A stretch of DNA of 33,055 bases from Candidatus Rokuibacteriota bacterium (GTDB lineage: Bacteria > Methylomirabilota > Methylomirabilia > Rokubacteriales > CSP1-6), in assembly GCA_003221455.1 (NCBI GenBank), contig QHRX01000010.1, forward strand, positions 1-33,055, written 5' to 3'. Under the pieces are notes generated by a model. That model made no database searches and was not told where the DNA came from. It saw nothing but the letters and a program-made list of their open reading frames with translations. Every line of letters begins with the position of its first letter. Position 1 is the stretch's first letter. The position numbers and the translations under genes are program-made. Shown in pieces: positions 1 to 8,666 of the stretch.

Positions 1-492
1 GGACAGGACAAGCGTGCCCGGCCGCTGGACCTCCCCCGACACCGTCACCTCGAAGGAGCGGGTGCCGATCAGGCTGACGGTGAGGTCGAGGTATCGGAAA
101 AGGGGCTTGGCGAGCTCGGTCATGCGCGTCTGCGCCTCGAGTACGGTCAGGCCGGCCACGGGCACCGCGCCGATCGGCGGAACAGCGATGTTGCCGTCGG
201 CGCTCACCATCGCGACCTGACGTGCGACTTCGACACGCCCCGCGAGCACGACCTCGACCGTATCGCCAGTGCCGAGGCGGTAGTCGGAGCCGGCGGTGAT
301 CCGCGGCGGAAGCGACGGCCCGCTGGGCATTTGTGGCCCAGAGCCGCCGCGCGTGGCAGGCACGGGAGTCAGAACCGGCGCGGACGGCTGCGGGATCTGC
401 CCGAAGCCGGTCCCCGGGGCGAGGAGGGTCGTGAACACAAGGCACACGCAGAGGGCCTTTTGCCAGGCGGCCTGCCAACACCCGTGCGACAT
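1..492 (-). CDS. Polysaccharide export outer-membrane protein (Wza/BexD-type), 3' end cut by window
   Basis: The reading frame opens at an ATG (complement of 490-492) and is still open at the left edge, so only about 164 N-terminal residues are seen. It begins with a signal peptide (basic start, hydrophobic LCVCLVFTTLLAP, then GFGQ), followed by a Pro-rich linker. The core follows: SDYRLGTGDTVEVVL, then VSADGNIAVPPIGAVPVAGLT and a stretch ending EVTVSGEVQRPG, the start of the SLBB segment. This is the standard order of the Poly_export family: the GD motif, 'dG.i.lP.iG.v.v.G.t', then the SLBB domain. Family members form the outer-membrane channel for capsule or exopolysaccharide. The gene is divergent from the HtrA gene across an AT-rich spacer (493-557). 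The family call is firm; the exported polymer is unknown. Confidence 0.85.
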   Translation of the reverse strand, partial: MSHGCWQAAWQKALCVCLVFTTLLAPGTGFGQIPQPSAPVLTPVPATRGGSGPQMPSGPSLPPRITAGSDYRLGTGDTVEVVLAGRVEVARQVAMVSADGNIAVPPIGAVPVAGLTVLEAQTRMTELAKPLFRYLDLTVSLIGTRSFEVTVSGEVQRPGTLVLS

Positions 493-557
493 TTAGATAA
501 TCTTCTCGTCTTTGCTTGCCGAGAGTCAAGAAAAAACCCGTAATTTGCGCCACTTCC

Positions 558-587
558 TTGACACCGGGGCGCCCCGATCCCTATGAT
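558..587 (+). promoter_or_regulatory. Sigma70-like promoter of the HtrA-type protease gene
   Basis: TTGACA (558-563) and TATGAT (582-587) are separated by 18 bp. The -35 is a perfect match and the -10 matches five of six positions, conspicuous in GC-rich DNA. Transcription should start near 594, which leaves the GTG at 593 outside the message and the ATG at 605 with a leader of only about 10 nt. Confidence 0.7.
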
Positions 588-604
588 CCGGAGTGGCCCT
601 CACG

Positions 605-1759
<1,155 letters not shown>

Positions 1760-1790
1760 CACGGTCCCCGGCGCGCGGCGGACTCACCTC

Positions 1791-1806
1791 ACCCGCCCCG
1801 GCGGGT
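1791..1806. terminator. Hairpin between convergent genes
   Basis: ACCCGC (1791-1796) and GCGGGT (1801-1806) form a 6-bp stem with a 4-nt loop, lying between the stop of the protease gene and the stop of the convergent small secreted gene. There is no T-tract, so it is a weak bidirectional terminator candidate. Confidence 0.35.
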
Positions 1807-1820
1807 CGGGGTCGGGCGGA

Positions 1821-2168
1821 CTACCTCCCGCAGAACACCTGGGTGCCGACCTGGGCGCACTTGTTGCCGTCTGGCCCCACCTGCTGGCCGTTGATGACGT
1901 CCCAGGCGTTGCCCCGGTTATCGAAGACCTGGTTGCCGTTCCGCGTGTAGAGATCGCCCTGACTTCCAAGGGTCTGGTTACCGAGGTTGGTCCAGACGTG
2001 GCCCTGGGTGTCGAAGGTCTGGTTGCCCTGCTGGAAGAACGTCTGGCCGTTGCTGCAGATCGTTCGGGTCCCCGCCTGGGTGCAGGTGACGTTCTGGGCG
2101 GAGACGGGCCTCACGAACGCCGCGAGAACCCCCGCGAGAGCAAGCACGACCACTATAGTTCGGCTCAT
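1821..2168 (-). CDS. Small secreted protein with Gly-Asn-Gln repeats
   Basis: 115 residues, starting at the ATG (complement of 2166-2168) behind GGGAGGGAGAGGAG, a strong ribosome binding site. A longer reading frame upstream has no such support. Residues 1-24 are a clear signal peptide (IVVVLALAGVLAAFV, then VSAQ). The mature part has Cys pairs near each end (CTQAGTRTIC and CAQVGTQVFC). Between them are at least four degenerate units of 14-18 residues built on G-N-Q/R: FFQQGNQTFDTQG, WTNLGNQTLGSQG, YTRNGNQVFDNRG and VINGQQVGPDG. Each reads like a short beta-hairpin. The two flanking Cys-X6/7-Cys motifs resemble each other, so they may cap a small beta-solenoid. Function is unknown; a secreted or cell-surface role is inferred. 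Confidence 0.8.
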   Translation of the reverse strand: MSRTIVVVLALAGVLAAFVRPVSAQNVTCTQAGTRTICSNGQTFFQQGNQTFDTQGHVWTNLGNQTLGSQGDLYTRNGNQVFDNRGNAWDVINGQQVGPDGNKCAQVGTQVFCGR

Positions 2169-3094
2169 GTTGGCGACTCCTCTCCCTCCCAGCATACACC
2201 CAGATGACCCTCGAGCCGCGGGACTCTCTGCTCTCGGCGGCCAGGGCGCGGAACAGGGAGAGGCAGGCCTGCCGAGTCTCGACCACGACCCGCCGCAACC
2301 GGCGGAGGTAGGCTGCGCCCGGCACGGGCCGCCCCCGCGCTGACTCCACACGGAGTCGACCGGGGCGATCCGAGAAGGCCGAGCGCCGAGCCGAACCCGG
2401 CGCGGACGCCGGCGGGGCCGAGTGAGGAGGCGTGGCTCGCCCGCCGCTCGACCTCGGTCACGGACGCGCGAGCGGGGCCGCACGGACCTCCGGCCAGTCG
2501 GCGACGCCGGCCCACGGGGTGGTCCGGAAAGCTCGCGTACCGGCCCGAGAACGTGGCTTAGCGACGCCCCGGCAGCCGGCGGCCCGCGGTTTCGGCGAAC
2601 ACTGAGCCTTCGCTTCCTCGGGTCCGCCCTGGAACCGAGGGCGACACTCGCGTCTGACGCCCTTGATGAGACCGCGCACCTGATCCGGCCCATCCCGCCG
2701 AGCGTCAGGACCTTCGTCGCCCACCGCACCACGAGCGCTGTCGGGGAGTGGCTCAAACTCCGACACCCGGACAGAGTCGAGATCCGAACGGTCAAGCAAA
2801 CGGGCCTCCTGGCTCCCCACAGGGAACCTTCCAGGACGGCGAGCTCCCTTCACCGTGGAGCCCCCGAACCGGCCCGGCAAACGCTAGATCGCTCTCGAGC
2901 GTTTGGCGGAGACGTCTTGGGCTCGCCCGGCGAAGGGTTGGGGACGGACCACCAGTCGCCCAGTCTTGTCACGAGTCGGCGCAATCTGACACGGATCAAG
3001 GGCGATCCACGGCAACTCCTCAGTCTAAGCTGCCGTCCTCACAAGCACTTCCGCGTCCCCGGGCCTGGCATGGAGGTTGCTCCTCTGGGGCATC
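2169..3094. other. Long spacer without a recognisable gene
   Basis: Open frames run through this stretch on both strands, but none has a ribosome binding site, domain or family-like composition. They are Arg/Pro/Gly-rich, as expected of random GC-rich DNA. The one structure that stands out is the inverted repeat at 2878-2905. It probably holds the promoter and leader of the surface-protein operon that begins at 3095. Confidence 0.5.
2878..2905. repeat. Perfect 8-bp inverted repeat
   Basis: CAAACGCT (2878-2885) and AGCGTTTG (2898-2905) are separated by 12 nt that include a CTCGAG palindrome. It lies about 190 bp upstream of the surface-protein operon and could be a protein binding site or a leader hairpin. 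Confidence 0.45.
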
Positions 3095-5479
3095 ATGATG
3101 CTAGAACGCTGGGCTCTGAGTCACCGGGCTGGGCCTCTTGGGTCAGTGCAAACGCGGGCGGGGCGCGCGCGGGTCATGCCGTGCGCGGCGCTGACGGCGC
3201 TGCTCCTCCTCGCTTCGCTGCTTCCGCGGGCGGAGGCGGTCCACTCCGTCACCATCACGAGCGTGTCGAGGGATACCTACCTCGACCAAGCCAACTCGAC
3301 CACGAACTACGGCGCGACGACTCCCATCACCGTGAAAACCAGCAGCAGCGCCAACCGGCGGGTCCTGGTCCGCATGAGCGGCGGAAGCTTGCCCCCGTCA
3401 GGCTCGGCGGTCAAGAGCGGCAACCTGTCCCTGTACATGTCCACGGCGCCCACCAGCAGCCGTACCTACGGAGCGTATCGGATCACCAACAGCAACTGGA
3501 CCGAAGGGACCGGAGCGGCGGGGAGCGGAGCGACCTGGAACACCTATAACGGGACGAACGCATGGACGAGCGCAGGGGGCGACTTCGCCACCGTCACCGG
3601 CACCAGCACGACCGGAACCACGAACGGCGTCCGGATCACCTGGAACATCCTGGCAGACGTCCAGGGGTGGGTCAACGGCACCTACTCGAACAACGGAACC
3701 CTGATCAAGGACCAGACCGAATCCTCCTCGGGGTATACGGCGTCGTTCAGCTCCAAGGAGGACGCGACCTCAGGCAACCGGCCGCAGCTCGCGGTGAGCT
3801 ACCTCCAGCCGGTGACGAATCTGGCCGCGACCGCCGGGAACGGCCAGGTGACCCTCTACTGGACGCTCCCTGGGACCTCACCCGACTACGCCGGCGCGCT
3901 GATCCTCCGTAAGACGGGCAGCGCTCCGACGTCGGTCCCAGCCGACGGCACGAACCCTACGCAGGGCACGACCCTCGCGGATGGCTCGCTAGTGGTCAAG
4001 AACGACGCCACGGGGCTCACCACCTGGACCGACAACAATACGTGCTGTGGGGGCGGCTCGCTCACCAACGGCACGACCTACTACTACCAGGCCTTCGCGC
4101 GCGACACCAACTCGACCGCCGGCATCTGCGCCGCGTCGACGTGCTACTCCCTCGCAAGCTCGACGATCGTGTCGACGCCCACGAGCGGGGCCTCGGGGAG
4201 CCCGACGTGGAGCTACGCCACGGGCGCGTTCAGCATGGCTCCGCCAGGCCTTGACCCCAACGACGTCGTGATCGCGGGCTCGAACGACGCAATAATCCGC
4301 GGCATGAGCGCGTCGAGTGCCGCGCAGGTCTTCACCTATCAGACGCAGGGAGCGATCCAGGCGCAGCCCCCGGTTATTCCGGCGGCCCTCTCCGCGACGA
4401 GCCCCCAGGTGAACGTCGCCTACGTCACCTCGGGGACGGGGGGGCAGACCCCCAACGTCTATGCCGTGAACACGACCACGGGCGCCCTTCTGTGGACGAG
4501 CACTTGGAATTACGTAAACTCCACCACGCCGAGCCAGTATCCCGCAGGGCTCCAGGGCGCGGCGTCGGTCTGGCTCAAGGCGGTCAGCGCACAGTCGATC
4601 TGCGGAGCGACGACCGACGTCGTCTTCGTCGGGAGCTACGGCGGCAGCTACAACTTGGGCAACCCCACGACGAGCAACGGTCAGGTCTACGCGCTGAACG
4701 GCGGCACCACCAGCGTGACCACCACAGCCGGCTTCGGCGGGAACTGCCCTCCACTTGCCACCAGCGTTCCAGGCGGAGGCCTCCTGTGGACGTTCAGTCC
4801 CTCCAGCCCCGGCATGGACTACGTCTCGTCCACGCCCTACGTGGACTACACCAACATGGTCCTCTGGGTGACGAGTCGCTCGAACGGAAACACCCAGCCG
4901 AGCCTGTGGAAGATCAACCTGTTGAACGGGACCGCCGCCAGTGGCACCGCCACCTGGAGCCTCGGCGACATCGACAGCTCCCCCTCGCCGAACGCGGACG
5001 GAAGCTTCGTCTACGTGGGGACCAATGCGGGGGGCCTGAAGGCGATCCGCGTGAGCGACGGCACCGTTTACACATGCCCGACCGCGACAGTGTGCACCGG
5101 GACCAACACGATCATCGGCTTCCCCTGGTCGGTCGGCACCAGTCCCGACACGATCATCTTCACGTATGGCAACCATGTGCAGTCGGTCTCCTTCAACTTC
5201 TCGACGTTGACGTTCAGCCAAAACTGGACGGTGCAGCCCTCGGGGACGCCGGCGAGCGTCTCGGCCCCGGTCGTTGACGGCACGAATACGTTCCTCTACA
5301 TCGGGGCCTCCGACGGGAAGGTGCACCAGCTCCAAGTCAGCAACGGCACCGACTCGAAGCAGGTGACGATCGTTCCCGGGACGCCCACCGTCGGCAGTCC
5401 GGGCTTCGATGGAGCGCTCAACCGCATCTACGTGGGGGCCAGCGACGGCCACATCTACGCCTTCCCGACGCCGTTTTAG
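3095..5479 (+). CDS. Large secreted protein: DNRLRE domain, fibronectin III, PQQ-like beta-propeller
   Basis: About 794 residues. A hydrophobic signal (LTALLLLASLLPRAEA) ends near residue 48. The next 180 residues open with TSVSRDTYLDQANSTTNYGA and contain the RRVLVRM core, the hallmark of DNRLRE/CBM96-like modules of extracellular proteins. A fibronectin-III-like unit (VTNLAATAGNGQVTLYWTLP to the YYYQAFARD strand) follows, with a Cys-Cys turn (NNTCCGGG). The last 430 residues are a PQQ/BamB-like propeller with blade motifs such as NVYAVNTTTGALLWTS, FVYVGTNAGGLKAI and LYIGASDGKVHQL. The frame extends to a TTG at 3077, and another ATG lies at 3176; 3095/3098 is preferred because GGGG precedes it and it leaves a basic n-region before the signal. 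Mature residues are Ser/Thr/Gly/Asn-rich, typical of surface proteins. It is probably cotranscribed with the gene 8 nt downstream. A broken paralogue lies at 15360-16190. Confidence 0.8.
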   Translation: MMLERWALSHRAGPLGSVQTRAGRARVMPCAALTALLLLASLLPRAEAVHSVTITSVSRDTYLDQANSTTNYGATTPITVKTSSSANRRVLVRMSGGSLPPSGSAVKSGNLSLYMSTAPTSSRTYGAYRITNSNWTEGTGAAGSGATWNTYNGTNAWTSAGGDFATVTGTSTTGTTNGVRITWNILADVQGWVNGTYSNNGTLIKDQTESSSGYTASFSSKEDATSGNRPQLAVSYLQPVTNLAATAGNGQVTLYWTLPGTSPDYAGALILRKTGSAPTSVPADGTNPTQGTTLADGSLVVKNDATGLTTWTDNNTCCGGGSLTNGTTYYYQAFARDTNSTAGICAASTCYSLASSTIVSTPTSGASGSPTWSYATGAFSMAPPGLDPNDVVIAGSNDAIIRGMSASSAAQVFTYQTQGAIQAQPPVIPAALSATSPQVNVAYVTSGTGGQTPNVYAVNTTTGALLWTSTWNYVNSTTPSQYPAGLQGAASVWLKAVSAQSICGATTDVVFVGSYGGSYNLGNPTTSNGQVYALNGGTTSVTTTAGFGGNCPPLATSVPGGGLLWTFSPSSPGMDYVSSTPYVDYTNMVLWVTSRSNGNTQPSLWKINLLNGTAASGTATWSLGDIDSSPSPNADGSFVYVGTNAGGLKAIRVSDGTVYTCPTATVCTGTNTIIGFPWSVGTSPDTIIFTYGNHVQSVSFNFSTLTFSQNWTVQPSGTPASVSAPVVDGTNTFLYIGASDGKVHQLQVSNGTDSKQVTIVPGTPTVGSPGFDGALNRIYVGASDGHIYAFPTPF

Positions 5480-5487
5480 AGAAGGCG

Positions 5488-6372
5488 ATGGACGTCGTCA
5501 GAAGCCTGTTCTGTACCGTGGTCGCCGGCCTCCTGCTCATCTCCGCCTCGGCCGCGATCCAGGGGAACCTTCCACGTGATCAGTCCGGGACTCCCGTCCC
5601 CGTACCGGGCGGGGCCCAGAAATCGGACGGGGCCGCCGCGGACCGCCCGGATTCCTTCGCGATACGAGGCTACCGGCCGACCGCGCCGGACGCGCTGGAT
5701 CCGATCGACCCCGCCGAGGCGCCTCGGGCGGCCCGCGGCTCAGCGCCCGAGGGTGCCGGCCTCGCCCTAACGCCCATCCCCAGTGCGGGCGAGTCACCAC
5801 GCTCCACGCACCTGGTCGCGTTCGCCAGGGACGTCCGGGACGAGACGACCCCGGGCGCGACCGCTCCCGGACACCAGATGTCGCTGGGAGGCGGGGGGAC
5901 CGGTGCGCCGCCAACGGGCGGGCCTGCTTCGCCCGGCCCCGGCGGGAATGCGTCGTTTGTGAAAGAGGTCTTCTTCGGCCAGACCGGGGAGACGGCCTGC
6001 CGGCCGCAGGATCCGCAGTTCCTCCTCGCGCAGCTGAGGGCTCTCTACGTGTGCGTCATCTGGAGCGGAGTAGCGGGCGCATACCTCGAGCAACTGACTT
6101 TCCTGGCACCGGATGGAAGTGTCTATCAGGCGCTCGCCGTACCCTTCGCGACCCCTGGGGCCGAGCTCGAATCGCCGACGGTGGAGTTCCAGGGACGTCA
6201 ACTGGCGGTGACCCCGGCGAGTCAAGGGGCGCCGGGAGAAACCCTCGTCCTCGCCCAGCTCCCGGTCGCGGGCACCTTCATCACACAGAATACCCTCGCC
6301 GGAGAGTGGAAGGTCCAAGTCTCGCTGAACGGTCGGCCCGTGGACTGGGGCAGCTTCACGCTGTCTCAGTGA
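5488..6372 (+). CDS. Secreted protein of unknown function, partner of the propeller protein
   Basis: 294 residues, starting 8 nt after the previous stop with GAGAAGG before the ATG, so translation is probably coupled. Residues 1-23 are a signal peptide (VVAGLLLISASAA). Residues 24-155 are low-complexity, rich in Pro, Ala and Gly, with no fold visible. The last about 140 residues look globular and beta-rich, from FVKEVFFGQTGETACRPQ to QVSLNGRPVDWGSFTLSQ. Two Cys (in ETACRPQ and YVCVIW) probably form a disulfide, as expected outside the cytoplasm. The C-terminal module resembles Ig-like or 'surface adhesion' modules only in general character. I do not recognise a family. Its position argues for joint export or assembly with the propeller protein. 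Confidence 0.7.
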   Translation: MDVVRSLFCTVVAGLLLISASAAIQGNLPRDQSGTPVPVPGGAQKSDGAAADRPDSFAIRGYRPTAPDALDPIDPAEAPRAARGSAPEGAGLALTPIPSAGESPRSTHLVAFARDVRDETTPGATAPGHQMSLGGGGTGAPPTGGPASPGPGGNASFVKEVFFGQTGETACRPQDPQFLLAQLRALYVCVIWSGVAGAYLEQLTFLAPDGSVYQALAVPFATPGAELESPTVEFQGRQLAVTPASQGAPGETLVLAQLPVAGTFITQNTLAGEWKVQVSLNGRPVDWGSFTLSQ

Positions 6373-6386
6373 CGGGAGGCCGTCAC
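6369..6386 (+). terminator. Hairpin overlapping the stop of the two-gene surface operon
   Basis: GTGACGG (6369-6375) and CCGTCAC (6380-6386) make a perfect 7-bp stem with a GAGG loop. The stop codon is inside the left arm. No T-tract follows, so it may protect the 3' end or act with Rho. Confidence 0.45.
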
Positions 6387-6629
6387 CTCGAAGCCGCGCA
6401 CCCGCCGGTCGACGGAGACCTCGGCAGGTCGTGAGCTGAGAGCGCGGTAAGCTCGACGGTGGAGCGATGCGCTCCGGCACGGCCGGACTCGGCAGCCATC
6501 CAAGGTTCGCTCGCCTCCGAAGAGTCTCGAGGGATCAAAATGATCAGATCCCTGGGCTCTCGCCGCTCGTCGCGTGATCGGTCCGGAATTGAACCCAGGG
6601 ATCGAGAGGGAACTCGACGGGGCAACCGG

Positions 6630-6915
6630 AGATCAGTCGGGCCGGCGGACTGGTAAGGTCCGAGCCTCTCCGCTGCGGCCCTCGAGTCCCGGTCCTGGCC
6701 AGGTTCCCCGTGGCCGGACCCTGCACCACGCAGCACGACCCCGGGCGAGCAGGATCAGCTCCGCGCCCGGCACCGGCTGCAGAAGTTCCTCCTCCGCCAC
6801 GGGCAGCGCCCCCCGGCGGGCACCACGGCGGGTTCCCAACGACCGGACCTCGCCCCCGGGCCTCTGCGATCGTTGCGGCATGAACATCGAGTCCGACGAA
6901 TCGTGTATTCTTCAT
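6630..6915 (-). pseudogene. Decayed IS110-family transposase, N-terminal remnant
   Basis: The ATG (complement of 6913-6915), behind a good AAAGGAG site, starts MKNTRFVGLDVHAATIA. This is the characteristic opening of IS110-family DEDD transposases; the D of LDVH is the first catalytic acidic residue. The frame then breaks. Another frame carries GEVRSLGT, the motif that normally follows about 8-10 residues later, so an indel has occurred near 6860. Further on only scattered resemblance remains, and the remaining catalytic DEDD residues and the Tnp20 serine region are missing. Normal length is 330-400 residues; less than 40 convincing residues survive. The element can no longer move on its own. 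The downstream limit is approximate. Confidence 0.7.
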
Positions 6916-6929
6916 GGTGACCGGCTCCT

Positions 6930-7077
6930 TTCGCATGTAGCTCTGCCCTACGGTGGACCCCATCGCAGCGTAATCTACGATCTGCGATGGAGCCGGTCAC
7001 TCCATTCTGACTAGGCGGCTCCAGCTCTCGCTCGACGGCCCGGTGCCCGACCAGAACTACGTTGTTCTGGAGACGGG
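6930..7077 (-). ncRNA. Possible IS110 bridge-RNA-like structured leader
   Basis: Reading the minus strand toward the transposase relic, three strong hairpins occur in series. (1) CCAGAAC/GTTCTGG (7051-7070, 6-nt loop), extended by CCCG/CGGG at 7046-7049/7074-7077. (2) GGAGCCG/CGGCTCC (7016-7022 with 6989-6995) around a 20-nt loop. (3) CCATCGCAG/CTGCGATGG (6960-6968 with 6982-6990), with an inner CGTA/TACG stem, a 2-nt bulge and a 3-nt loop. IS110-group elements are known to encode, in the non-coding left end upstream of the transposase, a roughly 170-180-nt bridge RNA with a 5' stem-loop followed by two looped domains. The location, size and number of hairpins fit. That it is or was a bridge RNA is inference; loop 3 is more closed than a donor-binding loop should be. 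Confidence 0.45.
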
Positions 7078-7166
7078 AAAGTGAGGAATGGCAGGGCTGA
7101 CCCAGACTCCCGCCCACCCATCTGATCCTCGCGCAATGTTCAGGCTCACGCGACATTTCACGCCCG

Positions 7167-7172
7167 TATAAT
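7167..7172 (+). promoter_or_regulatory. Perfect -10 box before the decayed peptidase gene
   Basis: TATAAT at 7167-7172 lies 9 bp before the ATG at 7182, so transcription would begin almost at the start codon (leaderless). No good -35 hexamer is present at 16-18 bp spacing. In DNA this GC-rich a perfect TATAAT at this position is unlikely to be chance. Confidence 0.5.
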
Positions 7173-7181
7173 GCTGGCTAA

Positions 7182-7541
7182 ATGATGGCAGCAGACCGAC
7201 GGGAGATCGGTGTCGTCGAGGAGCTCGTCACCCAGCTCCTGAGGCGGGGGGGAGCGGGTCAGAATCAGGATCCGGGGAGGAAGCATGCTCCAGACAGTCC
7301 TGGACGGCGGTGGAGGCTTCACCTGACCGCCGGGCGGAGACGGGGCCCGGGAGGCGGCCGCGATCTCTACGGCCCCTCCAACGGCAAACTGCGAGCACGC
7401 ACGAGCCGCCGCGCAGGGCGCGCGCCCACCCGTCATCCCCGCCCGGGTCCCGTGTCGGACCGCCCCGTTGTCGGCCAACCGGGTCTGCCCGCGTGGCGCG
7501 GGTCCCGACCGTCCCGCGGGCCCCTGCCCATCAGCCGGTGA
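7182..7541 (+). pseudogene. Decayed S24/S26 signal-peptidase-like gene, paralogue of 12694-13140
   Basis: The first frame gives EIGVVEELVTQLLRRG, then leaves the family. The +1 frame continues as ERVRIRIRGGSML, aligning with LLRRGKRLRIKARGGSMVP of the intact peptidase at 12694-13140. The frame change falls in a run of seven G (7246-7252); six would restore it. The catalytic GGSM survives but the following Pro is Gln, and a TGA at 7322-7324 ends that frame. Downstream pieces in other frames still read like the family (YGPSNGKLR, then PVSDRPVVG, the place of the usual HRV and KGD segments), so several lesions exist. It stands at the head of the plus-strand deacetylase/nucleotidyltransferase pair, mirroring the position of the intact peptidase at the head of the minus-strand operon. 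The match was made by eye. Confidence 0.6.
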
Positions 7542-7748
7542 CCTCCGAGGTCCGCCGTGTGCTCAAGCCGCGCTCCGGGGTCGAGCGCCCGGTGCAGCTC
7601 CTGGAACTCGGTCGGCTGCGGGGTCGCTTCGGCACGGTCGGCATTCCTGCCATCCCCTTGAGAGGCCGGCCCTCGCCGAGGTCCTCGAGCCGGCCCTCGG
7701 GCCTGCGAGCGACCTTGACCTCCTGATCGCGCGCGAGGCGCCCGCGAG

Positions 7749-8666
7749 ATGGACAGGATGTCCCACGATCTCGGCGACCGGCGAGCGCCCGACGAGCACT
7801 CCTCGTCCTTCGACGCCGCCTTCGAGGTAACCAGGTTTCTCTTTCGAGAGATCCGTCGGGACCTCCCGGGGCAGATCCGGAACACGGCCCCTCGCCTGTT
7901 ACGCGTCCTGGCGGACGTGACCGCCACTTTTAGATCGGCTCACGTTGTCGTCCTCTGTTATCACCGGGTGAGAACCCGTGAGCGGTTCGTCGACCAGATG
8001 GCCGCCCTCTCGGCGCGCGGGTACTCCGTGGTCTCCATGCCGCAGTTCACGGACTGGCTCCACGGCTCTCCCCTGCCCTCCCGCCCCGCCGCGGTACTGA
8101 CCTTCGACCACTGTTACGACGAGCAACTCGAGAACGCCGTTCCGGTCCTCGACTCACTTAAGTTCCCTGCCACCTTTTTCCCCCTCTCCGCGGGCCTCGC
8201 CGACAGGGGTCCGGACGTAGTAGGCCCCGGGCGCAGCACGCTTCTCGCGCTGACGAAGGCCGGGCACACGATTGGCTGCCACACGCACACCCACCCAGTC
8301 CTCACCCGGCTCTCCACGACCCGCCTCCGGCAGGAAGTCCTGGGCTCGAAGCTGACGCTTGAAGATGCGCTGGGCCAACGGGTGAGCGCATTCTGCTACC
8401 CACACGGAGCCAATGACGCCCGTGTCAGAGAGGTCGTCCGAGAGGCAGAGTTCGACGTCGCGTTCACGGTGGACCTGGGCGGGGTGAATCGTGGAGATGA
8501 TCCCTTCCGGCTCAAGCGCGTGCCGGTCTTGGGTGAACCCGGCTCCGCCGAGCTCGCAGGCTATCTCGCTGGGAGATTCCTCGTCTCTGGCGCCCTGCTC
8601 CTGTCCTGGAAGGTGCGAGAGCGTCTGTTGGACCGGGCGGCGCTTCAGCCGGAACGAGACGGATGA
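7749..8666 (+). CDS. Polysaccharide deacetylase (NodB fold) with an altered metal motif
   Basis: 305 residues. After a roughly 60-residue N-terminal extension the NodB homology region is plain: VVVLCYHRV (66-74), AVLTFDHCYDE (115-125), PATFFPLSAGL (140-150), IGCHTHTHPVL (175-185) and FCYPHGAND (215-223). In the family, motif 1 is TFDD: the first Asp is the catalytic base and the second, with the two His of HxxxH (178 and 182), binds the metal. Here the second Asp is His121, so the enzyme either uses a three-His site or has lost activity. No signal peptide is seen, so it seems cytoplasmic and probably does not act on peptidoglycan. Its stop overlaps the next gene's ATG (ATGA), showing translational coupling. 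Members of this family are regularly found beside PqqD/HprK-like peptide genes. An ATG at 7758 is an alternative start. Confidence 0.8.
   Translation: MDRMSHDLGDRRAPDEHSSSFDAAFEVTRFLFREIRRDLPGQIRNTAPRLLRVLADVTATFRSAHVVVLCYHRVRTRERFVDQMAALSARGYSVVSMPQFTDWLHGSPLPSRPAAVLTFDHCYDEQLENAVPVLDSLKFPATFFPLSAGLADRGPDVVGPGRSTLLALTKAGHTIGCHTHTHPVLTRLSTTRLRQEVLGSKLTLEDALGQRVSAFCYPHGANDARVREVVREAEFDVAFTVDLGGVNRGDDPFRLKRVPVLGEPGSAELAGYLAGRFLVSGALLLSWKVRERLLDRAALQPERDG

Noticed and set aside
493-545. Minus-strand promoter for the polysaccharide export gene
   Set aside because: A TTGACT exists in the AT-rich spacer, but no -10 box sits at 16-19 bp from it.
2870-3075. Possible cyclic-di-GMP (GEMM) riboswitch before the propeller operon
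   Set aside because: GGCAAAC is followed by a stem, but the conserved GACGCAAAGCC core and tetraloop/receptor are absent.
2422-3549. 375-codon plus-strand frame overlapping the start of the propeller gene
   Set aside because: No ribosome binding site or family; overlaps a gene with signal peptide and domains in another frame.
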